Assembly (NCBI RefSeq): GCF_003610895.1
Contig: NZ_MCAS01000008.1
Span: 1-64,000 of the forward strand
Origin: Paraburkholderia fungorum
GTDB taxonomy: Bacteria; Pseudomonadota; Gammaproteobacteria; Burkholderiales; Burkholderiaceae
Direction of reading: 5' to 3'
Length of the DNA: 64,000 bases
In this document: positions 45,067 through 54,462 of the stretch, one piece after another
How the letters are laid out: each line of letters begins with the position of its first letter
Numbering within the stretch: the first letter of the stretch is position 1
Notes under the pieces: model-generated
What the model saw: the letters and a program-made list of their open reading frames with translations, nothing else
What the model was told of the DNA's origin: nothing
The model's database searches: none
Made by a program: the position numbers and the translations under genes

Positions 45067-45489
45067 TTATAGAAACGCGCTGACGTCGGTATGAAAGCGC
45101 AGCGCCAGCGCTTTCGCCACCTTTTTGCTAATGGCGCGCCGGCCGGCAAGAATATCGCTCACCACAGTAGGCGACGCGATACCGATCAGATCCTTTTGCT
45201 TGAGCCCGTGCGTCTCCAGCAGATGCCGCAGCACCTCACGCGGTTCTGCTTTCGGAATCGTCACGTTGCTCGCTTCCCAGCTTTCGATCAGGTCGCCGAC
45301 GATCGCAAACAGATCGGCCAGCGGATCCTCCTCGTTGCCGTTCAGGTGATCGGAAAGCGCATTGGCGAGCCGCACCATCTTCTGGTAATCCTGCTCGTTT
45401 CGAATGGGTGTGATCGGCAACTGGGTTTGGAATGCAGCCCAGGTTTGAGCGATGTCGGGAAAGGTTCCCGGAAAGCGATCGGCATTCAT
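45067..45489 (-). CDS. higA: Antitoxin HigA
   Basis: 140 residues from the ATG at 45489, which overlaps the HigB stop (ATGA). An alternative TTG at 45513 was rejected because it lies inside the toxin gene. The N-terminal TPIRNEQDYQKMVRLANALSD domain and the C-terminal HTH (LRHLLETHGLKQKDLIGIASPTVVSDILAGRRAISKKVAKALALRF) are typical of HigA. It binds toxin and operator DNA. Confidence 0.93.
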   Translation of the reverse strand: MNADRFPGTFPDIAQTWAAFQTQLPITPIRNEQDYQKMVRLANALSDHLNGNEEDPLADLFAIVGDLIESWEASNVTIPKAEPREVLRHLLETHGLKQKDLIGIASPTVVSDILAGRRAISKKVAKALALRFHTDVSAFL

Positions 45490-45785
45490 GAGTTTAAATT
45501 CTTCCTCGTCCAAAGGTCGTATTGCGCGTGCGTCAGCACATGACGAACGAACAACGACTGCCTGTTGTAGTGAATCGCCGCGATGATCCGAAACCGGTTG
45601 CCGCCCACTTTGAAAACGGTGTACTGCGGCGGCACGTAGTCCACACCCGCGAACGTCTGCTTCAGGTCGTTATAGCCATACGCGAGACATGCCCGCGCCA
45701 GTGCGTACCACGTCAACAGTGCACTGCGCGCCTCCGGATGTCTCTTTATAAAGTCCAGCAACATCTTCTTTGAAATGACCCGCAT
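45486..45785 (-). CDS. higB: Toxin HigB (RelE-like mRNA interferase)
   Basis: 99 residues from the ATG at 45785, with a GAGGA site. The sequence MRVISKKMLLDFIKRHPEARSALLTWYALARA, DLKQTFAGVDYV, KVGGNRFRIIAAIHYNRQSLFVRHVLTHAQYD matches the HigB_toxin family, including the HVLTHAQYD tail. It cuts mRNA on the ribosome. Toxin precedes antitoxin, as in most higBA operons. It is inserted next to the glycosyltransferase genes. Confidence 0.95.
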   Translation of the reverse strand: MRVISKKMLLDFIKRHPEARSALLTWYALARACLAYGYNDLKQTFAGVDYVPPQYTVFKVGGNRFRIIAAIHYNRQSLFVRHVLTHAQYDLWTRKNLNS

Positions 45786-45926
45786 CGAATTTCCTCGCAT
45801 GGTTTCGCGCACCGAACATGCACGCTCTACCTGCGAAGCTAATGAGACGGGACCGGCACCGATAATCGGCCGGACGGCATAGGCCGAACAGCCGGATACG
45901 ACGTACTGCGATACGACAAGGGTATT

Positions 45927-45963
45927 TTATTCGCATATTGCGAAGTTCTCAATATGCGAATAA
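45927..45963. promoter_or_regulatory. higBA operator (14-bp inverted repeat)
   Basis: TTATTCGCATATTG (45927-45940) and CAATATGCGAATAA (45950-45963) are perfect 14-bp arms with a 9-nt spacer. They lie 142-178 nt upstream of the higB start, in an AT-rich stretch, and probably form the HigA autorepression site. They could also act as a bidirectional terminator. Confidence 0.7.
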
Positions 45964-46116
45964 ACAGACAGTTTGCCCAGTTTCGTGGCCCACTCCCTGG
46001 CTCACTTCCTGGCCGCGATTCATGACCTTCCCCGAACTCACGCGCGCTGTGCCGCCGCTGCGCTCGAGTCGCTTTCGCCGGCGTCCCCAACTGCACCCTG
46101 ACAAGTGTCAATCAGG

Positions 46117-47292
46117 TCACGCGATATCCCCGGTTGCCAGATCGCGCTCGATCCGCTCCCCTGCCACCCGCGACCGCCCGCCAGGCGCCGCGATCGTGCG
46201 CGTCACTTCGGCCATGAAGGCACGCCGGAAAACCGCCGCGGAAAACCGTTCGGCGTTCGCACGGCATGCCGCCGGCGTAATCCGCTCACGGTGCCGCTCA
46301 AAGCGGTTGATCGCGCCGAGCATCGACACAACCGTCTGGCATGCGAAATACACACCGGTAGGACGTGGGTCGCCAAGCGGCACCACCGTTTCAAGCGCCT
46401 CACCTTTGCCGAATGCAATGACCGGCGTTCCACACGCCTGCGCATCGAGTGCGGCAGTGCCGAAATCTTCTTCGGCGGCGAGTATGAAGGCGTGTGCGCG
46501 TTGCAGATGATCCTTGAGAACCTCGAACGGCTGATCGCCAAGGATCGTCACGTTCGGCCCGGCCTTGGCGCGGATCGCCGCCATCTGCGGCCCGTCGCCG
46601 ATCACGATCAGCTTGCGGTGCGGCGTTGCGGTGAAGGTTTCTACGATCAGATCAATGCGCTTGTCAGGCGTCATTCGCGAGGCGGTCAGATAGAAATCGG
46701 CCTTCTGCAGGCACGGTTCGAACCTGTGCACGTCGACGGGAGGCGGAATCACCGCCGCATCGCGCCGGCAAGTTTTCATCACGTGCCGCGCGACGAAACC
46801 CGAACTCGCAATCAGACGATCCACACTATTCGCCGAATGCGAATCCCGGCTGCGCAGATAGTGAAGCCATGCACGCGCGATCCATGACGCCGGTCCGCGC
46901 GTCAGATTCGCATCGCGCAGGTACTCATGTTGCAAATCCCACACGTGGCGCATCGGCGAATGCACGTAGCTCACGTGTATCTGGGCGGGGCCGGCCAGCA
47001 CGCTTCTCGCAGCTTCAGCGGAACTCGTGATGACGAGGTCGTAACCGGAAAGATCGAACTGTCTGATGAAACCCGGAAGCAACGGTAAATACGCGCGATA
47101 GCGGCGCCGCGCAAACGGCAGGTTCTGGATGAATGACGTCGTGACGGATTTGCCGTTCAAAAACCGGCGGTCTTCGAGAAAATCGACGAGACTGAAGAGA
47201 TCGGCATCGGGAAAACACGCGATCATCTGTTCGAGCACCCTCCCGGCACCGCCGGGCGCGACGAGCCAGTCGTGCACGATCGCCACTCTCAT
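46117..47292 (-). CDS. Family 4 glycosyltransferase
   Basis: 391 residues from the ATG at 47292, with a GGGG-AAA site; longer frames lack homology. GT-B fold: MRVAIVHDWLVAPGGAGRVLEQMI at the start, AQIHVSYVHSPMRHVWDLQHEYL in the middle, and donor-binding VIGDGPQMAAIRAKAGPNVTILGDQPFE and FILAAEEDFGTAALDAQACGTPVIAFGKGEALETV with the E-x7-E pattern of GT4. It likely belongs with the exopolysaccharide genes across the HigBA module. Acceptor unknown. Confidence 0.9.
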   Translation of the reverse strand: MRVAIVHDWLVAPGGAGRVLEQMIACFPDADLFSLVDFLEDRRFLNGKSVTTSFIQNLPFARRRYRAYLPLLPGFIRQFDLSGYDLVITSSAEAARSVLAGPAQIHVSYVHSPMRHVWDLQHEYLRDANLTRGPASWIARAWLHYLRSRDSHSANSVDRLIASSGFVARHVMKTCRRDAAVIPPPVDVHRFEPCLQKADFYLTASRMTPDKRIDLIVETFTATPHRKLIVIGDGPQMAAIRAKAGPNVTILGDQPFEVLKDHLQRAHAFILAAEEDFGTAALDAQACGTPVIAFGKGEALETVVPLGDPRPTGVYFACQTVVSMLGAINRFERHRERITPAACRANAERFSAAVFRRAFMAEVTRTIAAPGGRSRVAGERIERDLATGDIA

Positions 47293-47540
47293 GATTTCCC
47301 CACCTATAGATAAACGCCCCACGGCCATACCGACGAGTGTATGTGCCACATCATCGACCGTGCGTGCGTATGCCCACATTCGACGCGCGACAGTCGACGA
47401 ATACCGAAGGCTCGCCATTCGCCTCTTGCGAATTGGAGGGGTTGGGGGTGCTGCGGGAGGGAGATGAAGGGCGAGCCCGCTGCTGCAGGCTCGCATAAAG
47501 TACAGAACAGGCTATAAAGCGGGCTACAAAAGCGCGGTAA

Positions 47541-48236
47541 TCAGTTCTTGCTGTAGTCGATCGTCTCGACGCCCGTATCCGTGCCGAGCATGCACAGATT
47601 CGCGCCGCGGCCCGCGAACAGGCCCACCGTCACCACGCCCGGCCATGCGTTGATGTGCATTTCCAGCGTGCGCGGGTCGCTGATGCGCAGACCCTTGACG
47701 TCGATGATCTCGTTGCCGTTGTCGGTAATGAACGGCACACCTTCCCGCGTCACGCGCACCACCGGCACACCGCCGAGCGCCGTCACGCGGCGGCCGATCG
47801 CGGTACGCGCCATCGGCACGACTTCGATCGGCAGCGGGAAGTTGCCGAGCGTGTCGACCAGCTTGCTCGCGTCGGCTATGCAAACGAACACGTCCGACAC
47901 CGAAGCGACGATTTTCTCGCGCGTCAGCGCGCCGCCGCCGCCCTTGATCATCGCGCCGCTGTGGTCGATTTCATCGGCACCGTCCACATACACCGGCAGC
48001 GAATCGATTTCGTTGAGGTCGAGCACCTTGAAACCGTGCGATTGCAGACGCGCGGTGGTGGCGAGCGAGCTCGACACCGCCCCGCGGTAGCGGGTCTTGC
48101 TGGCAGCCAGCGCGTCGATGAAGCAGTTCGCGGTGGAGCCGGTGCCGACGCCAATCACGGTGCCTTCCGGCACGTTGGCGTTCACATAGTCGGCGGCGGC
48201 CTGGCCGACCAGTTGCTTGAGTTCGTCTTGAGTCAT
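47541..48236 (-). CDS. rpiA: Ribose-5-phosphate isomerase A
   Basis: 231 residues. Typical Rpi[64 protein letters not shown], and [24 protein letters not shown] at the end. It isomerises ribulose and ribose 5-phosphate. rpiA is linked to rlmB and rnr in Burkholderia; here the integrated element separates rpiA from rlmB. Confidence 0.97.
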   Translation of the reverse strand: MTQDELKQLVGQAAADYVNANVPEGTVIGVGTGSTANCFIDALAASKTRYRGAVSSSLATTARLQSHGFKVLDLNEIDSLPVYVDGADEIDHSGAMIKGGGGALTREKIVASVSDVFVCIADASKLVDTLGNFPLPIEVVPMARTAIGRRVTALGGVPVVRVTREGVPFITDNGNEIIDVKGLRISDPRTLEMHINAWPGVVTVGLFAGRGANLCMLGTDTGVETIDYSKN

Positions 48237-48313
48237 GGGAAATGCTGGCGAGCGTAAAAAACGACAAGTTTACCGGAGTCGCGGGAGAGCGCTGGTTTTC
48301 GCTTACTTCCGCT

Positions 48314-48392
48314 TATTTCTTCACCGAGCGCTGCCGCACGGCTTCGAACAGGCACACGCCGCTTGCCACGGAAACGTTCAGGCTTTCGACCG
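48314..48392. repeat. Left 79-bp attachment repeat (displaced rlmB end)
   Basis: This is the native 3' terminus of rlmB read on the minus strand, followed by 77 nt and rpiA. It is identical over 79 bp to the copy at 53537-53615. The integrase frame begins next to it. Confidence 0.93.
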
Positions 48393-48443
48393 GAAAGGCC
48401 CGTCCACGCTGACGCGCAGCCGGTTCTGCACGCTGCCATCGGA

Positions 48444-49352
48444 GTGTTCAAACGCAATTTTGGACACTTTTTGGACACTGAGACGGCAACTTTCAGCAAA
48501 AGCAGGAACAAATCGGGCACGGTTTCGTGGCAGGCGAAAGTCAGGCGCAAGGGGTTTCTCCTGCGCTCAAACACTTTCCCGACCAAGGCACTGGCGCAGG
48601 AATGGGCACGTGAGGTCGAAGCGGACATGGATACAGCCCGCCATCCGGTTAATAACAACGCCGAACACACGACGCTGGACGACATTCTAATCCGCTACCG
48701 GAATGAAGTGGTCCCGACGCATCGCGGGGCGAAGCACGAGCTACAACGCGTCAGCCAGCTTCTGCGCGAACCTATGAGCCAATGCACCTTGGCTGAACTG
48801 ACGCCCGGCATTATCGCCTACTGGCGCGACGACCGGCTGCGCACCGTATCACCCGGCAGTGTGTTGCGCGAAATGACTATCCTGCGGCGCACAATCAAAC
48901 GAGCCCGCAACGAGTGGGGAATTGATCTGCGCGAGTGCCCACTGTCCCGCGTCGCCAAGCCGAAGGACCGGCCGCACCGCGAGCGGCGCGTCAGCTCTGC
49001 CGAGGAAGCGCTGCTCTATGAAGGGTGCAGGAAAGCCCGCAATCCGTACCTGCAGCCCGCCATCGAGTTCGCGTTACAGACTGCTATGCGGCAGGGTGAA
49101 ATCGTGTCGCTTGAATGGCGCAACGTTGATCTAGACCGCCGCACAGCCCGCCTTCCGATCACAAAGAACGGGCGCTCCCGCACAGTCCCGCTCTCGACTC
49201 GCGCCATTGAAATCCTGCTTTCACTCCCCGGCGGTCCTGACCAAATCCGACCTACTCCGCGAGTGACCGAAGAATACTTCGGTCAGCTCAAGGATAAGAT
49301 CAATTGTGAGGGGCCATACTCCGCTAATGCCGCTGGCCGCACGACGTACTGA
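48444..49352 (+). pseudogene. Tyrosine recombinase, C-terminally truncated
   Basis: About 302 residues from a GTG at 48444; an ATG at 48363 lies inside the attachment repeat. An N-terminal arm/core-binding domain (TLDDILIRYRNEVVPTHRGAKHELQRVSQLLREP) and part of the catalytic domain remain: the first catalytic Arg in LQTAMRQGEIVSLEWRNVDL, and ITKNGRSRTVPLS with the Lys. The protein then ends without the HxxR box, second His/Trp or Tyr nucleophile, which normally follow by about 100 residues. The element therefore lacks a functional integrase of its own, so it is likely stuck or needs help in trans. Confidence 0.85.
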
Positions 49353-49409
49353 CCACCATTCGCCAGCCCTCCATAACCAGCCATATTCACAACGCGGTGG
49401 CGACTCCGG

Positions 49410-52400
49410 TCAATCTACAAACCATCCATCTTGTGCAGCAACCGTTCCAACTGCGCGTGCTCGTTGTCCAGAAATCCCCGATGCTTGAACCTCAACCGCT
49501 GCCCACAAACCTGCGGGATAGTCCCCTGGAGCCGATAACACTCGTTCTATTACAAAGTCAGGGAAGGCCTTCCTGCGACGAGGCGGCACTGCAATGAGAC
49601 TGCCGTCTGCGGTCGCCGCATAAGTTTCTCGAATTATGTCTAGGGCAGTCTCCCAAGGTAAATCGCCCGTCAATGCACAGTTAAGCGCCCACCTTTGTCG
49701 AAACTGAAGGACTTGCTGTATCGGTTCTTGACTCGACACAAGATGTCGAAGAAAGATGTCCTTTGCGAAAACAATCCCAGAGCCGGTCGCCACCAACCAA
49801 GCTTGTCTTGCGGACACAATGCTCTTCTCGAAAGGCACCTGTCTATCTGAACCGTTATGCATTACAGCGGCTCCCACCAAATCCAGCAGCCGAAGTGTCT
49901 GCGCATCAGTCAGCCCATCCAAGCTAGCCCACGTTTCTTCGTGCAGATCAAGCACGACAACGGTCGGCGCGAAAGCTCTGAACACCATGTGGAACAGTTC
50001 CAAATCACTGTTGGATCGAACCAATCTGAGTTGCCCCTTCCAATAGTCGACCTTCTTCGCCTGGGCTCTCGCGAAGCGAATTCTTTGAGACAAAGTATGT
50101 TGTCTATCGAACAGGTCGCAAGCCTTGTTTCGGCCGACTTTCGGAACATGGCTTAACCCGACTGCGGCAAGGACGATAGCTACTCGTTCGCCCCAAGCTT
50201 GACGCATTGTTTCGACCGCCAACTCCAACCCATTGATACTGGCCAAAGGCGCTGAGGTATCAGGCTGAATTGAGTTTGCGATCAACTCGCTAACCTCTCG
50301 CATCGTCGCGGAGAAAGCTAAGCGACGCCCTGAATCGCCCATTGTCGAGGTACCACGAGCTTCACGAAATCGACGAACTCCCTCTAGCAGTTGTTCCGCA
50401 ATGTACTTACCCTTCGCGTAGACCCACAAGTTGTGGAACGCCAAAAACTGAGGAACAAGATAGAAGGCGTCAGAGTAGTTTATATAAGGAGGATTAATCG
50501 AATCCAAAATCGCATCCAAGCATCTTTGCTCCCTGCCCGGAGTTGACAATATTACGTCGTATCTCTGGGTTGCGACTATGTCACGCCAGTCGGCATCGCT
50601 GCATGCGTCGGGTTGCAACATCTGCTCAATCAGTTCGACTGGGGCTGCATCCAGCAGCGAGAAACTACGGCCCAAAACTGCCCATCGTATTGCAGGTCGA
50701 TCCGTGAATAGTACGGCCGAATCAAGCCAGAGCGACTTCAATCTCTCGCGGCTGCAAGAAATCGAAAGGAACGCGATTGTGAGGCTGAGTACGTCCGACT
50801 TCGTGTCCTCGCGGCATACTAGCGAAAACGCAGAGTTCGAGACGATGTTTCCACCGCATGTATCGGGAATGCGGACCAACGATCCATCGGAATGACCGAA
50901 AACATCCGGCAGCAGCTTGCAGAAATTCTCGGGCAATGCAACGAATCTGGCGAGATCATCAACCGCCTTCGGCACTTGTGAGAAAACCCAATCCGACATT
51001 AGCATGGCCGTGAGGGTGATTGGATAACGCGTATCCTTGAGTCGCGCATCCTTCGCCAGCTCTTTGACCCGCTCGGCCAAATCCAGCAGTTCGCCCTTGC
51101 TGAAGCAACCGCAAAAAAACCTAACTACGTTCAGCCAATACGAATTTCGGGCAATAGCGTCGAAGCGATCCGGCTTTGTCCCTGGTCGCTCTCGCCCCGG
51201 CGGCGAGTAGGGTGCAGTGTTGTACAAATACCGAGCTGCGAAGTATTCGCGAAGTGGTTGTACTTCGAATTCGAAGGTCCCTTCGATCCGAGCGACGATC
51301 ATAAATACTCGTTCAACTGTCGCGCCAAAGACCTCTTCCAACACTTCAATACCGTGTTGTTCTCTCTCCAAGTATTCTCGCAGGAGAGAATGGAGTGCGG
51401 TTGCCGAAATACGTCCGGCGGATTCCTGTTTATCCGTTTCCGCGTTTGAATGCAGCGTCCAGGCGAGGTAACCGTGGATGTTGCGTAGAAGGTCAGCATA
51501 CTTGCGAACCGTTAGACTTTTCGATGCCTCACGGCTAAAGAAGAGGTCAACGTAATAATCGTAGAGAGTTGTACGTTTATCAGGCAGCGCGGCGCCTCGG
51601 GTATGGATGAGACTAAGCAAAATCGTTAGCTGCATCGGATTCCGCGCCAAATCCCGAAGATGTGGCTCCTCCAACCTCTCGTCCAGTATCTTCCGGAATT
51701 CTGCCTGCTCTCGCTTGTCCAGGTTTCGGGATGTCATCCACTTCTGAGCGTAAGTGTCTATCTGCTCCTTTTGCACCGAGCCCAGCTTCAAAGTTGGAAA
51801 TCGCGTCACATCGAAGCCGGGGGAATTTGCGAACGCAGACGGTCGCGAAGTTACAATGATCCTAACCGCTGAGCAGGTCTCTTTCAGACGGTTTGTCGCT
51901 TTTGTGACCGCCGAGACAACCTCACCCCGTCGCTTTATTTCGGCGACCTCGTCAAGCCCGTCGAGCACGATCAACAACGGCGCTACTGCGGCGACTTCGA
52001 GAAGGTCATCCACGGAGAAAGCATGACCACCGCTCCGAGTCTCCACAAGATGTGCAAGAAAATTCTCAAGCGTCGGATGGCTTGGCACCGCCGACGCCGG
52101 ATTAGACTGGGCAGACGGGCTCCCCCCCCCGATCCACGCGGCGAAGTCTCGCAAGTCCACCTTGAACGGCAGGCACAGCGGAGCCGTCTGATGTGCACGA
52201 GGGAGCGCGTTCAAATCCCCCGCCTTCTTTAACCAACGGATTCGATGTACTTGACAAAGATATTGTGCAAGCGTCGACTTTCCTTGCCCGGGTGCGCCCT
52301 CGACGACGATCTGACCAAGCGCGGAGGAATGGAACGTACGTAACAGCAGCGTGGCCGTGCCAACTGATGCGTCCCGAGCCGAACTCAACTCAAAATTCTT

Positions 52401-53135
52401 TGAATCAATGCGCGATACGGTCAGTGGAAGGGACGGGTCAACGAAGAGATCACTCAGAGATTCAAGTGTCGATCTAATCCTAACGTCAAACGGAAGATCG
52501 ACAAAGAGATCGAGCAATTTGTTCTGCAACTCGACTTGTTTAAATTTAACATCTGTATCTTCCTCATACTGGTCCGCGAGGAATGCAGTGATTGCGGTTA
52601 GACGCCGTTGTTGGTTAGCTCCCAGTTGCGTTTCAAGCAATAGTCGCAAAAAATCTGTGCCAGTCAAGACTTGCGGATAGCGGAGCTTAATGTCCCAACA
52701 TCCGTCCAGCCGCCTATTTATGTCGTCCCGCCACCAGCATGTGACTGGCAGCCCGATCAGGATCGAGAGTTCATTCTGCAGTTTGTCAATAGACCCAACA
52801 TCGAGATGACTAGTCCCTTGGACATTAGTTATAAAGATATATCTTGTGGCGCCCCGCTCAATTAGCTCTTTGACCTTTTGAACTTCGCCCTTCGCTGACT
52901 CAAGAACCCAGTCGCGGGCATTTCCCCCCTCCTTCGGGTTCCTCGCAAACTTTACCTGGAAAACGCCGAACTCGACCTTCTCTTTATCCTCGCTACTTTG
53001 CAAAAGGACGGCATCCCGACCTCCGTCAGGTTGCCCGACAGGAAAGCATTTAAGGTCCGGGTATGCATGAAGTAACAGTACTTGGCAAAGTTGTTGAAAC
53101 CCCTCTGGCCCTAAATTCTCAAGTGCGTGATCCAT
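49410..53135 (-). CDS. Mrr-type nuclease / NACHT NTPase, probable anti-phage defence protein
   Basis: 1241 residues. The N-terminus (1-150) is a PD-(D/E)xK Mrr-like domain: helix GPEGFQQLCQVLL, catalytic Asp/Arg in QPDGGRDAVLL, and QVK (Gln60-Lys62) in FGVFQVKFAR. A NACHT-type ATPase follows: Walker A at 280-288 (GAPGQGKST), Walker B LLIVLDGLDE at 387-396, sensor TSR at 429-431. The remaining 800 residues are helical, consistent with a repeat-like sensor. Proteins with this layout (bNACHT/Avs-like) sense phage products and kill or degrade DNA. It is the only large gene in the element, and its codon use is less GC-rich than neighbours. Confidence 0.85.
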   Translation of the reverse strand: MDHALENLGPEGFQQLCQVLLLHAYPDLKCFPVGQPDGGRDAVLLQSSEDKEKVEFGVFQVKFARNPKEGGNARDWVLESAKGEVQKVKELIERGATRYIFITNVQGTSHLDVGSIDKLQNELSILIGLPVTCWWRDDINRRLDGCWDIKLRYPQVLTGTDFLRLLLETQLGANQQRRLTAITAFLADQYEEDTDVKFKQVELQNKLLDLFVDLPFDVRIRSTLESLSDLFVDPSLPLTVSRIDSKNFELSSARDASVGTATLLLRTFHSSALGQIVVEGAPGQGKSTLAQYLCQVHRIRWLKKAGDLNALPRAHQTAPLCLPFKVDLRDFAAWIGGGSPSAQSNPASAVPSHPTLENFLAHLVETRSGGHAFSVDDLLEVAAVAPLLIVLDGLDEVAEIKRRGEVVSAVTKATNRLKETCSAVRIIVTSRPSAFANSPGFDVTRFPTLKLGSVQKEQIDTYAQKWMTSRNLDKREQAEFRKILDERLEEPHLRDLARNPMQLTILLSLIHTRGAALPDKRTTLYDYYVDLFFSREASKSLTVRKYADLLRNIHGYLAWTLHSNAETDKQESAGRISATALHSLLREYLEREQHGIEVLEEVFGATVERVFMIVARIEGTFEFEVQPLREYFAARYLYNTAPYSPPGRERPGTKPDRFDAIARNSYWLNVVRFFCGCFSKGELLDLAERVKELAKDARLKDTRYPITLTAMLMSDWVFSQVPKAVDDLARFVALPENFCKLLPDVFGHSDGSLVRIPDTCGGNIVSNSAFSLVCREDTKSDVLSLTIAFLSISCSRERLKSLWLDSAVLFTDRPAIRWAVLGRSFSLLDAAPVELIEQMLQPDACSDADWRDIVATQRYDVILSTPGREQRCLDAILDSINPPYINYSDAFYLVPQFLAFHNLWVYAKGKYIAEQLLEGVRRFREARGTSTMGDSGRRLAFSATMREVSELIANSIQPDTSAPLASINGLELAVETMRQAWGERVAIVLAAVGLSHVPKVGRNKACDLFDRQHTLSQRIRFARAQAKKVDYWKGQLRLVRSNSDLELFHMVFRAFAPTVVVLDLHEETWASLDGLTDAQTLRLLDLVGAAVMHNGSDRQVPFEKSIVSARQAWLVATGSGIVFAKDIFLRHLVSSQEPIQQVLQFRQRWALNCALTGDLPWETALDIIRETYAATADGSLIAVPPRRRKAFPDFVIERVLSAPGDYPAGLWAAVEVQASGISGQRARAVGTVAAQDGWFVD

Positions 53136-53536
53136 CTCGTCCCCGTGCGAAACGCGTTTTTCTCGGTTAATGACTGAAACAGTTGATTTAGTTCTTAATA
53201 ATCTACAAACGAAAGGCGACGCGGCCTTGGACAGACATCTCCTAGCGCGCTGGTCCGAACGCGATAGAAGGTGAATCCAATAAATTGAATCACCGTCTGT
53301 CTAGAATTCTAGCGATTCGCAACGCAATACGTTCGGATTAAGCCTGCAAAACCGTGGCCGTGCCGATTGCTAACGCAGCAAAACTCGGCTTGCTGCGCGT
53401 ATTGTTGCCAATATCCATCTTCGACATACACATTGCGATAGTTGCCGAATCGCTGGTCAATTGGTGGACACTCCGATAGCACTTGGCATCCGAAGTGTTT
53501 GATTCAGATGAACGTAAGCGGTTGATTTATCGGTGC
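53136..53536. promoter_or_regulatory. Element right-end region, promoter for the NACHT gene
   Basis: A 401-nt AT-rich gap containing the leftward promoter of the NACHT gene and the right end of the element. No further gene is seen. A TGGACACT octamer at 53463 also occurs twice near the left end (48461 and 48472), so it could be an arm-type recombinase site. Confidence 0.4.
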
Positions 53537-54279
53537 TATTTCTTCACCGAGCGCTGCCGCACGGCTTCGAACAGGCACACGCCGCTTGCCACGGAAACGT
53601 TCAGGCTTTCGACCGTGCCCGCCATCGGAATCTGCATGACCACGTCGCACGTATCGCGCGTGAGGCGGCGCATGCCCTCGCCTTCGGCACCCATCACCAG
53701 TGCAACCGGACCGTCGAGTTCGGTCTCGTAGAGGCTCTTGGTGGCTTCGCCGGCGGTACCCACCACCCACACGCCCGCATCCTTCAACTCACGCAGCGCG
53801 CGTGCCAGATTCGTGACGGTGATGTACGGCACGGTATCGGCGGCGCCGCTTGCCACCTTCGCCGCGGTCGCATTCAAACCCACCGCGCGGTCACGCGGCG
53901 CGATCACCGCATGCGCACCGGCCGCATCCGCCACGCGCAGGCAAGCGCCGAGATTGTGCGGATCGGTCACGCCGTCCAGCACCAGAATCAACGGTGACCC
54001 GTTAATGCCGTCGAGCAGTTCGGCCAGGTTCTGCGCGAGCGGCATGTCGCCCGCGCGCGCGACCACGCCCTGATGGCGCTCGGTATGCGCAAGACCCCAC
54101 AGACGCGTTTCGTCGGCGGCGATCAGGCGCACGCCGGCTTCTTTCGCCGCATGCAGGAATTCGGTCATGCGACGGTCTTTGCGCGTGGCGTCGTAGTAAA
54201 CCTCTTCGACCGACGACGCGTCGTGCCGCATACGCGCGGTCACTGCGTGGAAACCGTATAGAACCTTGAGACGTGACAT
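53536..54279 (-). CDS. rlmB: 23S rRNA (guanosine-2251-2'-O) methyltransferase
   Basis: 247 residues from the ATG at 54279, the standard RlmB length. Substrate-binding N-terminus [38 protein letters not shown], then the SPOUT fold with [86 protein letters not shown]. It methylates G2251 of 23S rRNA. The last 26 codons come from the integrated element, yet the protein reads normally, an example of target-gene regeneration. Confidence 0.96.
   Translation of the reverse strand: MSRLKVLYGFHAVTARMRHDASSVEEVYYDATRKDRRMTEFLHAAKEAGVRLIAADETRLWGLAHTERHQGVVARAGDMPLAQNLAELLDGINGSPLILVLDGVTDPHNLGACLRVADAAGAHAVIAPRDRAVGLNATAAKVASGAADTVPYITVTNLARALRELKDAGVWVVGTAGEATKSLYETELDGPVALVMGAEGEGMRRLTRDTCDVVMQIPMAGTVESLNVSVASGVCLFEAVRQRSVKK
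53537..53615. repeat. Right 79-bp attachment repeat (rlmB 3' end)
   Basis: Identical to the left repeat at 48314-48392 and embedded in the rlmB coding end. The base next to each repeat differs (G after the left copy, T after the right), fixing its length. Confidence 0.93.
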
Positions 54280-54401
54280 GACTGACAAACCTTTGATTGA
54301 GCGCGCCTTGAGACGCGCGCTGCTGTGATGAATACGAGCCTGCTTACTGTGTTGCCGGCGTATCTGCTGCGATACCTGACTTGATTGCGATGAAACGAAG
54401 A

Positions 54402-54442
54402 CCGCGCGCACCCGGTACGTCTGAACGTACCCGATGCGCGCG
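54402..54442 (-). terminator. Long hairpin between rnr and rlmB
   Basis: A 20-bp stem with two mismatches (ACCGCGCGCA... / ...TGCGCGCGGT) and a 4-6-nt loop, followed on the minus strand by TCTTCGTTT. It may be a partial terminator or processing site in the rnr-rlmB transcript. Confidence 0.6.
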
Positions 54443-54462
54443 GTTCAAGCCGTCATGCGACT

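Larger units (their letters stand above)
48314..53615. mobile_element. rlmB-integrated element carrying a truncated integrase and a NACHT protein
   Basis: Two perfect 79-bp direct repeats, 48314-48392 and 53537-53615, flank about 5.2 kb. The right copy is the 3' end of intact rlmB; the left copy is the displaced native 3' end that once joined rpiA. The native copy ends with a TAA stop (48313-48315), the reconstituted gene with TAG (53536-53538), so the element supplies its own final part of rlmB. Content: tyrosine integrase gene beside the left copy, one large leftward gene, no transfer or phage structural genes. DNA inside is visibly more AT-rich than its surroundings. Confidence 0.9.

Noticed and set aside
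53504..53770. Small leftward frame across the right attachment repeat and its twin at the left repeat
   Set aside because: Same-sequence frames created by the 79-bp duplication; both run inside or beside rlmB in another frame.
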